35,755 bases of DNA. It comes from an uncultured Rhodospirillales bacterium. GTDB taxonomy: Bacteria > Pseudomonadota > Alphaproteobacteria > Acetobacterales > Acetobacteraceae. Each line of letters begins with the position of its first letter. Position 1 is the stretch's first letter. The notes beneath the pieces were generated by a model. That model searched no databases and had not been told where the DNA came from. It saw only the letters and a list, made by a program, of their open reading frames with translations. Below, piece after piece: positions 7,559 through 15,584 of this stretch. Location: the NCBI GenBank assembly GCA_903928895.1, contig CAIYSR010000180.1, positions 1-35,755 on the forward strand. Direction: 5' to 3'. Position numbers and translations under genes: made by a program.

Positions 7559-8571
7559 TCCGCCGCCGTCTGGTGCTGGGTGCCGCGCTCGCGGCGCCCT
7601 TCGTCGCGCGGGCCCATGCCGCCGGGCCGGTGACGGTCGCGACCTGGGGCGGGGATTACGGCGAGCTGCTTGCCCGCAACGTCGAAAAACCGCTGCTGCT
7701 GCCCCAGGGGATCGAGGTCACCCAGGACCTCGGCTCCCAGGACACCCGCAAAACCAAGCTGACCGCCGAGCGCGCGTCGCGACGCGGCAGCATGGATGTG
7801 GTGCATCTCGGCGACGGCGACATGTATCAGATGAACCTGCTCAACGTCTTCGAGCCCGTCCCGTTCGACCGGCTCAAGAACGGCGGCAACATCATCGCCG
7901 CGCTGCGCAAGCCCTACTGCATTCCGCACATCGTCTCGGCCCAGGTGATCATCTACAACCCGGAGAAGGTCACCACGCCGCCCCGGGGGTTCGCCGATTT
8001 GTGGGACCCGAAATACAAGGGAAGGGTCGGCATCTCGGATCTCAATTACACCGTCATCGCCATGGGGGCGGCGATCGCGCATGGCGGTTCGATGAGCAAT
8101 TGGGAACCGGCGAAAAAGGCGCTGCTCGACCTCAAGAAGCTCGATCCCAAGCTGTTCCCGTCGCACGAACAGCTGGTCCAGGCGATGAAGGCCGAGGATG
8201 TCTGGATCGCGCCGATGTGGCTGGCGCGCGAATTCATGTGGAAAAAATCCGGCATCAAGCTCGCCCATGCGGTGCCCGAGGAAGGCGCGATCCCGGTGAT
8301 TTTCGAGGCGGCGGTCCCGAAAAACGCGGCCAACAAGGACAATGCCTGGGCCTATCTCGACGCCATGCTCGATCCCGCGGCGCAGCTCGGCTTCGCGGAC
8401 AAGATGGGCTACGGGCCGACCGTGACCAATGCCAACTTGACGCCCGAGCTCGCCGGCGGGATCAGCTTCTCCAACACCGAGCGGGCAAAATTCCGGCTGC
8501 CTGACTACGAGGCGCAGGCCAAGGCCAATCCGCTGATCCTGGATTTCTGGAACAAGGAGTTCAAGGGCTGA
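7555..8571 (+). CDS. ABC transporter substrate-binding protein 2, PotD/PotF-like (tandem paralogue)
   Basis: A 338-residue paralogue of the preceding receptor. The signal peptide MIRRRLVLGAALAAPFVARA has three arginines before a hydrophobic core, Tat-like but without a full consensus, with cleavage near HAA. The mature chain repeats the landmarks of receptor 1: ATWGGDY, QDLGSQDTRKTKLTAERAS, IPHIVSAQVIIYNPEK, APMWLAREFMWKKSG and the terminal FWNKEFKG. The start overlaps the previous stop by four bases. Both reading frames are clean, so neither copy looks decayed. A longer in-frame start exists inside the preceding gene but would bury the signal peptide. Confidence 0.93.
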   Translation: MIRRRLVLGAALAAPFVARAHAAGPVTVATWGGDYGELLARNVEKPLLLPQGIEVTQDLGSQDTRKTKLTAERASRRGSMDVVHLGDGDMYQMNLLNVFEPVPFDRLKNGGNIIAALRKPYCIPHIVSAQVIIYNPEKVTTPPRGFADLWDPKYKGRVGISDLNYTVIAMGAAIAHGGSMSNWEPAKKALLDLKKLDPKLFPSHEQLVQAMKAEDVWIAPMWLAREFMWKKSGIKLAHAVPEEGAIPVIFEAAVPKNAANKDNAWAYLDAMLDPAAQLGFADKMGYGPTVTNANLTPELAGGISFSNTERAKFRLPDYEAQAKANPLILDFWNKEFKG

Positions 8572-8574
8572 CCC

Positions 8575-9396
8575 ATGGCGGCCCTTCTCCTCCCCGCTGT
8601 GCTGCTGGTGCTGGCGATGATGGTGGCGCCGATGGCGCTGCTGTTTCGCTATTCGCTGAACCTTTACAGCCCGACCGAGCTGATGATCGCGGCGGTGACG
8701 CCAGGCAACTACCTGGCCGCCGTGACCGATCCCTATTACTGGGGGGTGCTGCGCACCACGCTGACGGTGGCGTTCGAGGCGACGCTGATCGCCCTGATCC
8801 TGGGCTTTCCTGCCGCCTATGTGCTGGCGCGGATGCAGGGGAGGTGGAAGGGGCCGCTCACGCTGCTGACGGTGTTTCCGCTGATGGTCGGCAATGTGGT
8901 GCGCGCCGCCGGCTGGATGACGTTGCTCGGCAACTCCGGCGTGCTGAATGCGGCGCTCAAGGCGATGGGGTTCGGTGGCATCGAGATGATGTACACCCAA
9001 GGGGCAGTGATCGTCGGCATCGTCACCGTGGTGCTGCCTTATATGATCCTGACGCTGGCCTCGGTGATCGAGAGTATTCCGGTGAATGCGGAGGAGGCGG
9101 CGCAGAATCTGGGGGCGCGGCCATTCACGGTGTTTCGGCGCATCGTGCTGCCGCTAAGCCTGCCGGGCGTGGTCGCCGGCTCGGCGCTCGTGTTTATCCT
9201 GTGCATGAACGCGTACGCCACCCCGGTGCTGCTCGGCGGAGCGCGGTTCAAAATGATGGCGCCGGCGGTGTACGACCAGTTCGTGCGGACCACCAATTGG
9301 CCGTTTGGGGCGGCTTTGGCGTTCATTCTGCTGTTTGTCACCCTCGGACTGACGATGGCGGGCAGCGCCCTGCTGCAACGCAGATATCGGCGTTGA
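8575..9396 (+). CDS. ABC transporter permease, PotB-like
   Basis: A 273-residue membrane permease, partner of the PotC-like subunit encoded at the front of the operon. It begins directly with a hydrophobic span (LLLPAVLLVLAMMVAPMALLF) and carries the EAA loop EEAAQNLGARPFTVFRRIVLP near 177-197. It starts three bases after the preceding stop. The usual order in E. coli is ATPase, B, C, receptor. Here the two permease genes bracket the operon (C-like first, B-like last) with the receptors in the middle. It is the last gene; 180 non-coding bases follow before the cold-shock gene. Confidence 0.93.
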   Translation: MAALLLPAVLLVLAMMVAPMALLFRYSLNLYSPTELMIAAVTPGNYLAAVTDPYYWGVLRTTLTVAFEATLIALILGFPAAYVLARMQGRWKGPLTLLTVFPLMVGNVVRAAGWMTLLGNSGVLNAALKAMGFGGIEMMYTQGAVIVGIVTVVLPYMILTLASVIESIPVNAEEAAQNLGARPFTVFRRIVLPLSLPGVVAGSALVFILCMNAYATPVLLGGARFKMMAPAVYDQFVRTTNWPFGAALAFILLFVTLGLTMAGSALLQRRYRR

Positions 9397-9576
9397 AGGA
9401 AAGATTTCCGTTTCCCCTGGCTATTCCCCCTGCAACGGCCCATATACCGTTTTCGGCACTTTTCGGCCTGGGCTGACCGCAGAAGCTTGCGGTGCATTTC
9501 GCATCCGGTTCCCCCCTCTTCGAAAATCAATACGGTCCGCATCTCGCGGGTCGCCGGCATGCAAGGTTATGCAACT
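9397..9576 (+). promoter_or_regulatory. intergenic leader upstream of the cold-shock gene
   Basis: This 180-base stretch holds no supportable gene and is less GC-rich than its flanks. It contains the AT-rich patch CATATACCG (9441-9449), a possible -10 region, and pyrimidine-rich tracts. Cold-shock genes often have long, structured 5' leaders that act as thermosensors, and the spacing fits that, but I see no conserved cold box and cannot place the transcription start. Regulatory content is inference from position. Confidence 0.3.
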
Positions 9577-9780
9577 ATGTCAGTTGGTACGGTCAAGTGG
9601 TTCAACACCACCAAAGGCTTCGGCTTCATTCAGCCCGATGACGGCAGCAAGGATGTGTTCGTGCACATCTCGGCCGTCGAGCGCGCGGGCATGACCCTCA
9701 AGGAGGGCCAGAAGGTCAGCTTCGATCTCGAGCGCGGCCAGCAGGGCAAGGTCTCGGCGGTCAATCTCAAGAACGGCTAA
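9577..9780 (+). CDS. cold-shock domain protein (CspA family)
   Basis: A 67-residue single cold-shock domain, a small RNA/ssDNA-binding beta barrel that acts as an RNA chaperone. RNP1 is KGFGFI (13-18) and RNP2 VFVHIS (27-32), with the surface aromatics W8, F9, F15, F17 and F28 present. Start [10 protein letters not shown] is the family start; an AAGG lies 10-13 bases upstream. A frame extending to 9487 would add an unrelated 30-residue head. A strong hairpin follows 8 bases after the stop. Three small genes in the same direction come next. Confidence 0.95.
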   Translation: MSVGTVKWFNTTKGFGFIQPDDGSKDVFVHISAVERAGMTLKEGQKVSFDLERGQQGKVSAVNLKNG

Positions 9781-9787
9781 CGCCTCT

Positions 9788-9816
9788 CCCGCCGCCGCGC
9801 CTGGCGTGGCGGCGGG
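9788..9816 (+). terminator. hairpin after the cold-shock gene
   Basis: CCCGCCGCC (9788-9796) pairs perfectly with GGCGGCGGG (9808-9816), and the intervening bases can extend the stem. It begins 7 bases after the csp stop codon. There is no run of T after it, so it may be a terminator of the GC-rich kind, a 3' stabiliser, or a partial attenuator before the small-gene operon. Confidence 0.55.
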
Positions 9817-9853
9817 TGCCTTGACGCAGGCCTCACCACTGTCAGGAGACGGC

Positions 9854-10048
9854 ATGCCCCCGCATCGCTTCGCCGTCGGAGAACGCGTCGAATTCTCCCC
9901 CGGGCGCCTCGACGGCAATGTGCCGCGCGGCGTCTATACCGTCGTGCGGCACATGCCGAGCGAAACCGCCGACCTGCAATATCGGGTCAAAAACCAGCGC
10001 GACAGCCACGAGCGGGTTGTCCGCGAGAGCCAACTCCGCAAGAGTTGA
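9854..10048 (+). CDS. small conserved hypothetical protein, 64 aa
   Basis: A 64-residue soluble protein that reads MPPHRFAVGERVEFSPG at its start and ends ERVVRESQLRKS. A strong AGGAG site (9844-9848) sits 5 bases before the ATG. The pattern of a beta-rich head (VGERVEF, GVYTVVRHMP) and the ending QYRVKN..DSHERVVRESQL resembles a small conserved alphaproteobacterial family seen from memory only as hypothetical proteins. The SH3-like arrangement of short strands would fit nucleic-acid or protein binding, but that is a guess. It heads a group of three small genes (next start 22 bases later). Confidence 0.8.
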   Translation: MPPHRFAVGERVEFSPGRLDGNVPRGVYTVVRHMPSETADLQYRVKNQRDSHERVVRESQLRKS

Positions 10049-10070
10049 GCCCCCTACGAGGAAGGATTCC

Positions 10071-10244
10071 ATGGCCTTCAAAGTCAACTACAACCAGCAA
10101 CGTGCCGAGCGAGATCGTGCCAAGGCGGCCAAAAAAGAGGCCAAGCTGCGCGAACAGGAAGAAGAGACCGCCCGCCGCAAGGCCGAGCGCGAGCGCGGCG
10201 ACGAGCCGCCCGAAGGAGGCGACCATGGCCCCGCCACGGCGTAA
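10071..10244 (+). CDS. small highly charged coiled-coil-like protein, 57 aa
   Basis: A 57-residue protein. After MAFKVNYNQQRAERDR comes an almost continuous Lys/Arg/Glu/Ala helix (about residues 10-45) that should form a long single helix or coiled coil, then a Pro/Gly/acidic tail. GAGGAAGGA sits 5 bases upstream of the ATG, so translation is well supported. The last 20 bases overlap the next gene in another frame. Function unknown. Confidence 0.75.
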   Translation: MAFKVNYNQQRAERDRAKAAKKEAKLREQEEETARRKAERERGDEPPEGGDHGPATA

Positions 10245-10452
10245 GATCGAGACCAGTTTCGTCGCCTTCGACGTTTTCTACGTCGACGGCACCCGCAGCT
10301 CCAACCGTCGCGTTCCGGCCACCGCCCTGACCGGCCTGGATGGCGACGAACCCGCCAAGACCATCATCGCGACCCAGGACCATGAGATAGGCGTCGCCTC
10401 CGGCAAGCCGCGTCCCGAGATCAGCTCGATCGCCCGCTCGCCGGCGAAGTAA
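10225..10452 (+). CDS. small hypothetical protein, 75 aa
   Basis: A 75-residue protein starting MAPPRRKIETSFVAFDVFYVDG, with a basic head, a beta-like FVAFDVFYVDGT segment, the VPATALTGLDGDEPAKTIIATQD middle, and a polar tail. GGAGG lies 6 bases upstream of the ATG, inside the coding end of the previous gene, so the two overlap by 20 bases and are translationally linked. A strong terminator-like hairpin follows. I do not recognise a domain. Confidence 0.75.
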   Translation: MAPPRRKIETSFVAFDVFYVDGTRSSNRRVPATALTGLDGDEPAKTIIATQDHEIGVASGKPRPEISSIARSPAK

Positions 10453-10461
10453 CGCTGGACG

Positions 10462-10488
10462 CACGGCGGGGCCCTGGTCCCCGCCGTG
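10462..10488 (+). terminator. terminator hairpin after the small-gene operon
   Basis: CACGGCGGGG (10462-10471) and CCCCGCCGTG (10479-10488) form a perfect 10-base stem with a 7-base loop, starting 10 bases after the last small gene's stop. The downstream TCTCCCTGGCTCCTC is pyrimidine-rich, not a T run. It separates the small-gene group from the polysaccharide-export pair. Confidence 0.65.
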
Positions 10489-10582
10489 TCTCCCTGGCTC
10501 CTCCCCTCCCAAGCGCGGCATCGCGCCCGCCCCGACCGCAAGCGGTTGCCGTGGCCGGGCGGATGGTCTAGTCGGCGGTGTG

Positions 10583-11443
10583 ATGACGGTGTCCCTCAGG
10601 CCGCGAATGCGCGGCGCGCAGACTCTCGAGATCACGCCCGGCCGAAGCTTCGGGGCGCAACAGGCGATGGCGTGGCGCGACGTGCGCGAAGCCCTGTCCC
10701 TGTGGCGCCTGTGCTGGACCCTGGCGGCGCTCGACATCAAAATCCGTTACCGCGGCTCGGTGCTCGGTCCGTTCTGGCTCACCTTGTCCACCGGGCTGAT
10801 GGTCGGCGCGATGGGGGTGATCTATTCGACCCTGTTCCATATCGACATGCACGACTACCTGCCCTTCCTGGCGATCTCGCAGGTGCTGTGGGGCTACCAG
10901 GCCGCGCTCGTCACCGATGCCTGCCATGGCTATGTCAGCTCCGAGGGCATGATCCGCTCGATGCGCATGCCCTACACCACCTACGGCGCCCGCATCGTGC
11001 TGCGCAACATGATGGTGCTGGCGCACAACCTGGTGGTCATCGTCGTCGTCGACCTGGTGATGTGGCATTTTCCGGACCCGACGACCGCGCTGGCCGCGAT
11101 CCCGGCGGTGGCGGTCTGGCTGCTCGATTCGCTGGCCCTCTCGCTGCTCCTGGGCGCGCTCTGCGCCCGGTTCCGCGACATTCCGCCGATCGTGGCGAGC
11201 GTGATGCAGATGGCCTTCTTCGTCACCCCGGTGATCTGGCGCCCTTCCCTGATCGGGGAGCACCAATGGATGCTGCCGTTCAACCCGTTCTTCACCCTCC
11301 TGGAAATCGTGCGCGCGCCGCTGCTTGGCGAGATCCCCTCGCTCGCGGTCTATTTCTCGGCCCTGCTGAGTTCGGCGGTGTTGTGTGGCCTCACCTGGGT
11401 GCTGTTCGCGCGGGTGCGCGGGCGCATCGCGTTCTGGGTGTAG
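10583..11443 (+). CDS. ABC-2 type polysaccharide/O-antigen export permease (Wzm-like)
   Basis: A 286-residue inner-membrane protein of the ABC-2 group that exports polysaccharide or teichoic-acid-like polymers. After a cytoplasmic head come the family block LDIKIRYRGSVLGPFWLTLS (about residues 52-71) and six predicted spans. The final segment has the Wzm-typical FVTPVIWRP and LPFNPFFTLLEIVRAPLLG motifs (about 214-254). A GTG directly before the ATG could also start it. The paired ATPase starts 5 bases after the stop. No glycosyltransferase gene is next to it, so the polymer is unknown. Confidence 0.92.
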   Translation: MTVSLRPRMRGAQTLEITPGRSFGAQQAMAWRDVREALSLWRLCWTLAALDIKIRYRGSVLGPFWLTLSTGLMVGAMGVIYSTLFHIDMHDYLPFLAISQVLWGYQAALVTDACHGYVSSEGMIRSMRMPYTTYGARIVLRNMMVLAHNLVVIVVVDLVMWHFPDPTTALAAIPAVAVWLLDSLALSLLLGALCARFRDIPPIVASVMQMAFFVTPVIWRPSLIGEHQWMLPFNPFFTLLEIVRAPLLGEIPSLAVYFSALLSSAVLCGLTWVLFARVRGRIAFWV

Positions 11444-11448
11444 CGGCA

Positions 11449-12228
11449 ATGCCAGACACAATCCAGGCGCGCATCGAGGTCACCGACGTCGACCTCGATT
11501 TCCCGCTCTACCACACCAGCGGACGCAGTCTGAAAAAGACGCTGCTGCGCACCGTCACCAAGCGCATGGGCGAGGATGCCAAGCACCGCATCGTGGTGCA
11601 GGCGCTGCGCGGCATCAGCTTCACCCTCAATCCCGGGGACCGGCTCGGCCTGATCGGCAGCAACGGCGCGGGCAAGACGACGCTGCTGCGCACCCTGGCC
11701 GGCATCTACGAGCCCAACGCCGGCATGATCCGGGTGAACGGGACGCTCAACGCGCTGCTCGACCCCAATCTGGGGATGAACGTGAACCTCACCGGGCGCG
11801 AGAACATCATGCTGCGCGGCCTCTATGCCGGGCTCGACACCGCTGCGATCGAGCAGCTCGAGGAGGATGTGCGGCGCTTCGCCGACATGGACGAATTCCT
11901 CAATCTGCCCATCCGCATCTACAGTGCCGGCATGATCATCCGTCTGGGCTTCGCACTCGCCACGGCGATCCGGCCGCAGGTGCTGCTGATGGATGAGTGG
12001 TTCCTGGCCGGGGATGCCAACTTCATGGATCGCGCCCGCGCCCGGCTCGAGGAGATGGTGCGCGGCGCCGAGATCCTGGTGCTCTCCACCCACAACACCG
12101 ACGCGCTGCTGGACTGGTGCACCCGCGTCATCTGGATGGAACACGGCCGCATCCAGATGGACGGGCCGACCGAGACCGTGCTCGAGGCCTATCTCGGCCA
12201 CCCCGTGCACAAGCGCGCCGCGCCCTAG
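11449..12228 (+). CDS. ABC polysaccharide export ATP-binding protein (Wzt-like)
   Basis: A 259-residue ATPase that pairs with the permease just upstream. Walker A GSNGAGKT is at 70-77, and the Wzt-type signature YSAGM with IIRLGFA follows (about 160-171) in place of LSGGQ. Walker B is VLLMDEWFLAGD (about 179-190), and a switch histidine lies in LSTHN. The N-terminal block LYHTSGRSLKK (20-30) is typical of the export subgroup. It ends shortly after the nucleotide-binding domain. The C-terminal polymer-recognition domain found in O9a-type Wzt is absent, so export would not depend on recognition of a modified chain end. Confidence 0.93.
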   Translation: MPDTIQARIEVTDVDLDFPLYHTSGRSLKKTLLRTVTKRMGEDAKHRIVVQALRGISFTLNPGDRLGLIGSNGAGKTTLLRTLAGIYEPNAGMIRVNGTLNALLDPNLGMNVNLTGRENIMLRGLYAGLDTAAIEQLEEDVRRFADMDEFLNLPIRIYSAGMIIRLGFALATAIRPQVLLMDEWFLAGDANFMDRARARLEEMVRGAEILVLSTHNTDALLDWCTRVIWMEHGRIQMDGPTETVLEAYLGHPVHKRAAP

Positions 12229-12344
12229 TTCGCGCCCAGGGCGGGCCGGGGATCGTGTAGGCCACCGCATCCACCCGGCTCTGCGCCAAGGTCGCGCTCG
12301 GCGCGGTGGCCTCCGCCCGCAGCCCGGCGCTCAGCCCATCCGGC

Positions 12345-13379
12345 TCACCCCGCGGCGATGGCCTCGGCCAAAATATCGGCGGCCCGCGCGCAGGCCGCGG
12401 CGCTGACATCGAGATGGGTGGTGGCCCGCACCGTGCGCGGCGCGAAGGCGCTCACCAGAACGCCGCGCTCGGCCGCCCGGGCCACCACCGTCGCGGCCTC
12501 GGGCAGCGACGCCGGCAGGCGGAAAATGACGATGTTGGTCTGCACCGTCGCAAGATCGATCGCCGCCCCGGTCTGCGCGATCCGCCCGGCGATCAGCCGC
12601 GCATTGGCATGGTCGCTCGCCAGATGACCGAACCCCTGGTCGAGCGCATACAGCCCGGCCGCCGCCAGGATGCCGGATTGCCGCATCGCCCCCCCGAAGC
12701 GGCGCCGCGCGCGCACCGCCCGCAGCATATCCGCCCTTCTGCCCGCGAGCACGCTGCCGGCCGGGCAGCCGAGCCCCTTGGATAGCGCAACGGACACGAC
12801 GTCGAACGGCGCCGCCAGGGTGGCAAGATCGAGCCCGCTCGCCACCGCGGCATTGAACAGCCTTGCGCCATCGAGATAGGCATGCCCGCCCCGGCGCTGA
12901 GCCGCCGCACAGATCGCCGCCACGTCGGCCTGCGGGAACACCACGCCACCGCCCCGGTTATGCGTGTTCTCGATGCACACCAGCGTGGTCGGCGGAAACA
13001 CCACATGCCCGTCCGGCTTGAACGCGGCCTCGAAATCTTCGGCCGTGAACAGCCCGCTTTGCCCCGCCACCGCGAACTGAACCCCCGCATTGAAGGCCGA
13101 CGCCCCGGCCTCGTGCCAGGTGATATGCGCCTCCGCCCCGACCACCACCTCGTCGCCGGGCCGGGTGAGCAGCTGCAGGCCGATCTGGTTTGCCATCGTC
13201 CCGGAGGGCACGAACAGCGCCGCCTCCTTGCCCAGCAGGGCCGCGATGCGCTCCTGCAGCGCGTTGACCGAGGGGTCCTCGCCATACTGGTCGTCACCGA
13301 CCGGCGCCGCCGCCATCGCCGCCCGCATGGCAGGTGACGGAAGGGTGACGGTATCCGAGCGCAGGTCGATGCGGGTCAT
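12345..13379 (-). CDS. ltaE: low-specificity L-threonine aldolase
   Basis: A 344-residue PLP enzyme of fold type I that cleaves L-threonine or allo-threonine to glycine and acetaldehyde. The N-terminus [15 protein letters not shown] is diagnostic. Other landmarks are GDDQYGEDP (28-36), the VPSGTMANQ cofactor loop (57-65), ENTHN (137-141), the [12 protein letters not shown] block (166-177, with D170), and SKGLGCP with the PLP lysine K201. The ATG gives the standard family start; upstream frame has no family character. The gene is convergent with wzt-like, with 116 bases between them, and divergent from the aldolase/kinase operon. Confidence 0.96.
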   Translation of the reverse strand: MTRIDLRSDTVTLPSPAMRAAMAAAPVGDDQYGEDPSVNALQERIAALLGKEAALFVPSGTMANQIGLQLLTRPGDEVVVGAEAHITWHEAGASAFNAGVQFAVAGQSGLFTAEDFEAAFKPDGHVVFPPTTLVCIENTHNRGGGVVFPQADVAAICAAAQRRGGHAYLDGARLFNAAVASGLDLATLAAPFDVVSVALSKGLGCPAGSVLAGRRADMLRAVRARRRFGGAMRQSGILAAAGLYALDQGFGHLASDHANARLIAGRIAQTGAAIDLATVQTNIVIFRLPASLPEAATVVARAAERGVLVSAFAPRTVRATTHLDVSAAACARAADILAEAIAAG

Positions 13380-13402
13380 GACGGGGTCCGTGGAAATGAA
13401 AA

Positions 13403-13429
13403 TCCGGGCCAGATGTAGCCGCGCCCGGA
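13403..13429. promoter_or_regulatory. inverted repeat between ltaE and the eda/kdgK operon
   Basis: TCCGGGC (13403-13409) and GCCCGGA (13423-13429) are perfect reverse complements with centres 20 bases apart, i.e. two turns of the helix. They lie in the 116-base divergent region 24 bases from the ltaE start. This geometry suits a dimeric repressor, but a short GC-rich repeat can arise by chance here. Confidence 0.3.
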
Positions 13430-13495
13430 CCTGAGGTAAACGGAGGCTCCCCGCCACCGCCGAGATGTGGCAGGAAGCGAACAGGGAGTGCGGCA

Positions 13496-14116
13496 ATGGA
13501 TCAGACGGATTTGATGGCACGGCTGCGCGCCGCGCGGGTGATACCGGTGGTGCGGACCCATTCGGCTGCCCATGCCGCGACCGTGGTGGGCTGGCTGCGC
13601 GACGCGGGGCTGCGCATCTTCGAGATCACGATGACGATCCCGGACGCCCCCGCCTTGATCCGCGACCTGGCCTCCGATCCCGCCCTGCTGGTCGGCGCCG
13701 GCACGGTGCCCGACGCCGCGACGGCACGGACATGCCTCGACGCCGGCGCCCGCTTCCTGGTCGCCCCCTGGATCGACCCGACCTTGTCCGCCCCGTGCCA
13801 GGCCGCGGGCGCCGCGCTCATGCTGGGCGCCCTGACGCCGAGCGAGGTGCGCGCCGCGCTCGCCGCCGGCGCCGACGCGGTGAAGATCTTCCCCGCCGCC
13901 TCGCTCGGCGGCCCGGCCCATATCAAGGCCCTGGCAAGCGTCTTCCCCGGCGTCGCCTTCTGCCCCACCGGGGGCGTGGAACCGGGCAATGTCGCGGCCT
14001 ACCTCGCCGCCGGCGCGGCCTTCGTCGGAATGGGAGGCGCCCTGGTCGACGAGAAGCGTATCGCCGCCGGCGACCGCGCCGCCATCGTCGCGGTGGCGGA
14101 AGCGATCCGGGCATGA
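13496..14116 (+). CDS. eda: 2-dehydro-3-deoxy-phosphogluconate aldolase family protein (KDPG/KDPGal aldolase)
   Basis: A 206-residue class I aldolase, expected to split 2-keto-3-deoxy-6-phospho-sugar acids into pyruvate and glyceraldehyde-3-phosphate in an Entner-Doudoroff type route. The catalytic glutamate is E43 in FEITMT, the Schiff-base lysine K130 in AVKIFPA, and the VGAGTV (66-71) and FCPTGGV loops are present. Where E. coli Eda has EVTLRT, the arginine that helps bind substrate is threonine (T47) here, so the exact substrate may differ (KDPGal or another acid). GGGAG lies 9 bases upstream of the ATG. The stop overlaps the kinase start (ATGA), which supports one pathway. Confidence 0.85.
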   Translation: MDQTDLMARLRAARVIPVVRTHSAAHAATVVGWLRDAGLRIFEITMTIPDAPALIRDLASDPALLVGAGTVPDAATARTCLDAGARFLVAPWIDPTLSAPCQAAGAALMLGALTPSEVRAALAAGADAVKIFPAASLGGPAHIKALASVFPGVAFCPTGGVEPGNVAAYLAAGAAFVGMGGALVDEKRIAAGDRAAIVAVAEAIRA

Positions 14117-15042
14117 GCATCGATCTCGTCTGCATGGGGGAACCCATGCTCGAGTTCAACCAGCAACCAACCGGGGCGGACGGGCGGCGCCTCTACCTCG
14201 AAGGCCCGGGCGGCGATACCTCCAACGCCGCCGTCGCCGCGGCACGCCAGGGTGCGCGGGTCGCCTATGTCAGCGCCATCGGGCAGGACCCGGCGGGCGA
14301 CCGTTTCGCCGAATTGTGGGACGCCGAGGGGGTGGACCATTCGGCCGTGCAGCGATCGCACGCGCGGCCCACCGCGGTCTATTTCGTCACCCACGGGGCG
14401 AAGGGGCACGAATTCCTCTACTATCGCAAGGACTCTGCCGCCGCCGGCATCGGCCCGGCCGACGTACCGGAGACGATGATCCAGGGCGCAAAATTCTTCT
14501 ACGCCTCCGGCATCAGCCAGGGCATTTCAGCCTCGGCCGCGGATGCGGTGTTCCACGCCATCCATGTCGCCCGCGCGGCTGGGGTAAAGGTCGCCTATGA
14601 CACCAACTACCGCCCCCGCCTGTGGCCGGTGGCCCGCGCGGCAGCGGTGATCCATGCGGCGATCGGCCTCTCGGACATCGCGCTGCCCAGCCTGGAGGAC
14701 GCGCAGGCGTTGAGCGGGCTCGCTGGCGCGGATGCGATTTGCGATTTCTATCTGCGCCTCGGCCCGAAGCTGGTGGTGCTGAAAATGGGCGCCCAGGGCG
14801 CGCTGCTGGCCACCCCGGCCACGCGCCTGGCCATCCCCCCCTTCCCCTGCACGCCGGTCGACGGCACCGGGGCGGGCGACACTTTCTGCGGCAGCTTCCT
14901 CGCCCGTCTCATCGCCGGCGATGCCCCGGAAGCGGCGGCGCGCTACGCCAGCGCCGCGGCGGCCCTCAAGACCGAGGGCTACGGCGCGGTCGCCCCGATT
15001 CCACGCGCGGCGGCGGTGATGGCCGCATTGGACCGCCAATGA
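14113..15042 (+). CDS. kdgK: PfkB-family sugar kinase, probably 2-keto-3-deoxygluconate kinase
   Basis: A 309-residue ribokinase-fold kinase that likely phosphorylates 2-keto-3-deoxygluconate to the substrate of the aldolase encoded just upstream. The N-terminal GGDTSNAAVAAA block (33-44) binds the sugar. AYDTNYRPRLW (161-171) is typical of KdgK, and DGTGAGDTF (250-258) holds the catalytic base D256 and the anion hole. The start overlaps the aldolase stop by four bases, and the stop overlaps the acetyltransferase start. The length is normal for the family. Assignment to KdgK over fructokinase rests on the NYR motif and the neighbour. Confidence 0.9.
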   Translation: MSIDLVCMGEPMLEFNQQPTGADGRRLYLEGPGGDTSNAAVAAARQGARVAYVSAIGQDPAGDRFAELWDAEGVDHSAVQRSHARPTAVYFVTHGAKGHEFLYYRKDSAAAGIGPADVPETMIQGAKFFYASGISQGISASAADAVFHAIHVARAAGVKVAYDTNYRPRLWPVARAAAVIHAAIGLSDIALPSLEDAQALSGLAGADAICDFYLRLGPKLVVLKMGAQGALLATPATRLAIPPFPCTPVDGTGAGDTFCGSFLARLIAGDAPEAAARYASAAAALKTEGYGAVAPIPRAAAVMAALDRQ

Positions 15043-15584
15043 TCCGCACCCAGCGCCTCGTCCTGCGGCCATGGCGCGACTCCGATCTCGCGCCCTGCGC
15101 CGCGATGACCTCCGATCCCGAGGTCATGCGCTTCTTCGGTATCCTGCGTGAAGGCGCAGCCTCCGACGCCTGGGTGGCGCGGGTGCGCGCCCATTTTGAC
15201 CGCGAAGGCTTCGGCATCTGGGCGATCGAGGCCCCGGGGATCGCGGACTTCATCGGCTTCGTCGGCCTGGGTCGCGTGCCGGACTGGATGCCGGTGGCGG
15301 CCGGCGGGATCGAGGCGGCGTGGACCCTCGACCGCCCGTACTGGCGCCGCGGCTATGCCAGCGAGGCCGCCCGCGCTGCCATTGCCGACGGCTTCGCCCG
15401 CGGTATCGACGAGATCGTCGCATTCACCTCCGCCATCAACCTGCCGTCGCGCGGGGTGATGGAGAATCTCGGCATGAGCCGCGATCCGGCGGCGGATTTC
15501 GATCACCCGCGCGTTCCGGCTGACAGCCCGCTGCTTCCCCATGTATTGTATCGTATCCTTTCCGGAGGAGGCGTGCATGGGTGA
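15039..15584 (+). CDS. GNAT N-acetyltransferase, RimJ/RimL-like
   Basis: A 181-residue acetyl-CoA-dependent acyltransferase. TQRLVLRPWRDSDLAP at the start is the RimJ/RimL subgroup signature, and the acetyl-CoA loop is WRRGYASEAARA (about 107-118, Arg-x-x-Gly-x-Ala pattern). SRGVMENLGM (about 145-154) is the fourth motif. The target could be a ribosomal protein N-terminus, a small molecule or a drug. The ATG overlaps the kinase stop (ATGA), so it is part of the operon although no metabolic link is obvious. Confidence 0.9.
   Translation: MIRTQRLVLRPWRDSDLAPCAAMTSDPEVMRFFGILREGAASDAWVARVRAHFDREGFGIWAIEAPGIADFIGFVGLGRVPDWMPVAAGGIEAAWTLDRPYWRRGYASEAARAAIADGFARGIDEIVAFTSAINLPSRGVMENLGMSRDPAADFDHPRVPADSPLLPHVLYRILSGGGVHG

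Noticed and set aside
12229-12344. Possible gene remnant in the 116-base gap between wzt-like and ltaE (a minus-strand frame at 12128-12409)
   Set aside because: The translation is partly protein-like (SRVDAVAYTIPGPPWA) but it overlaps the end of wzt and has no start signal or family match that I can recognise.
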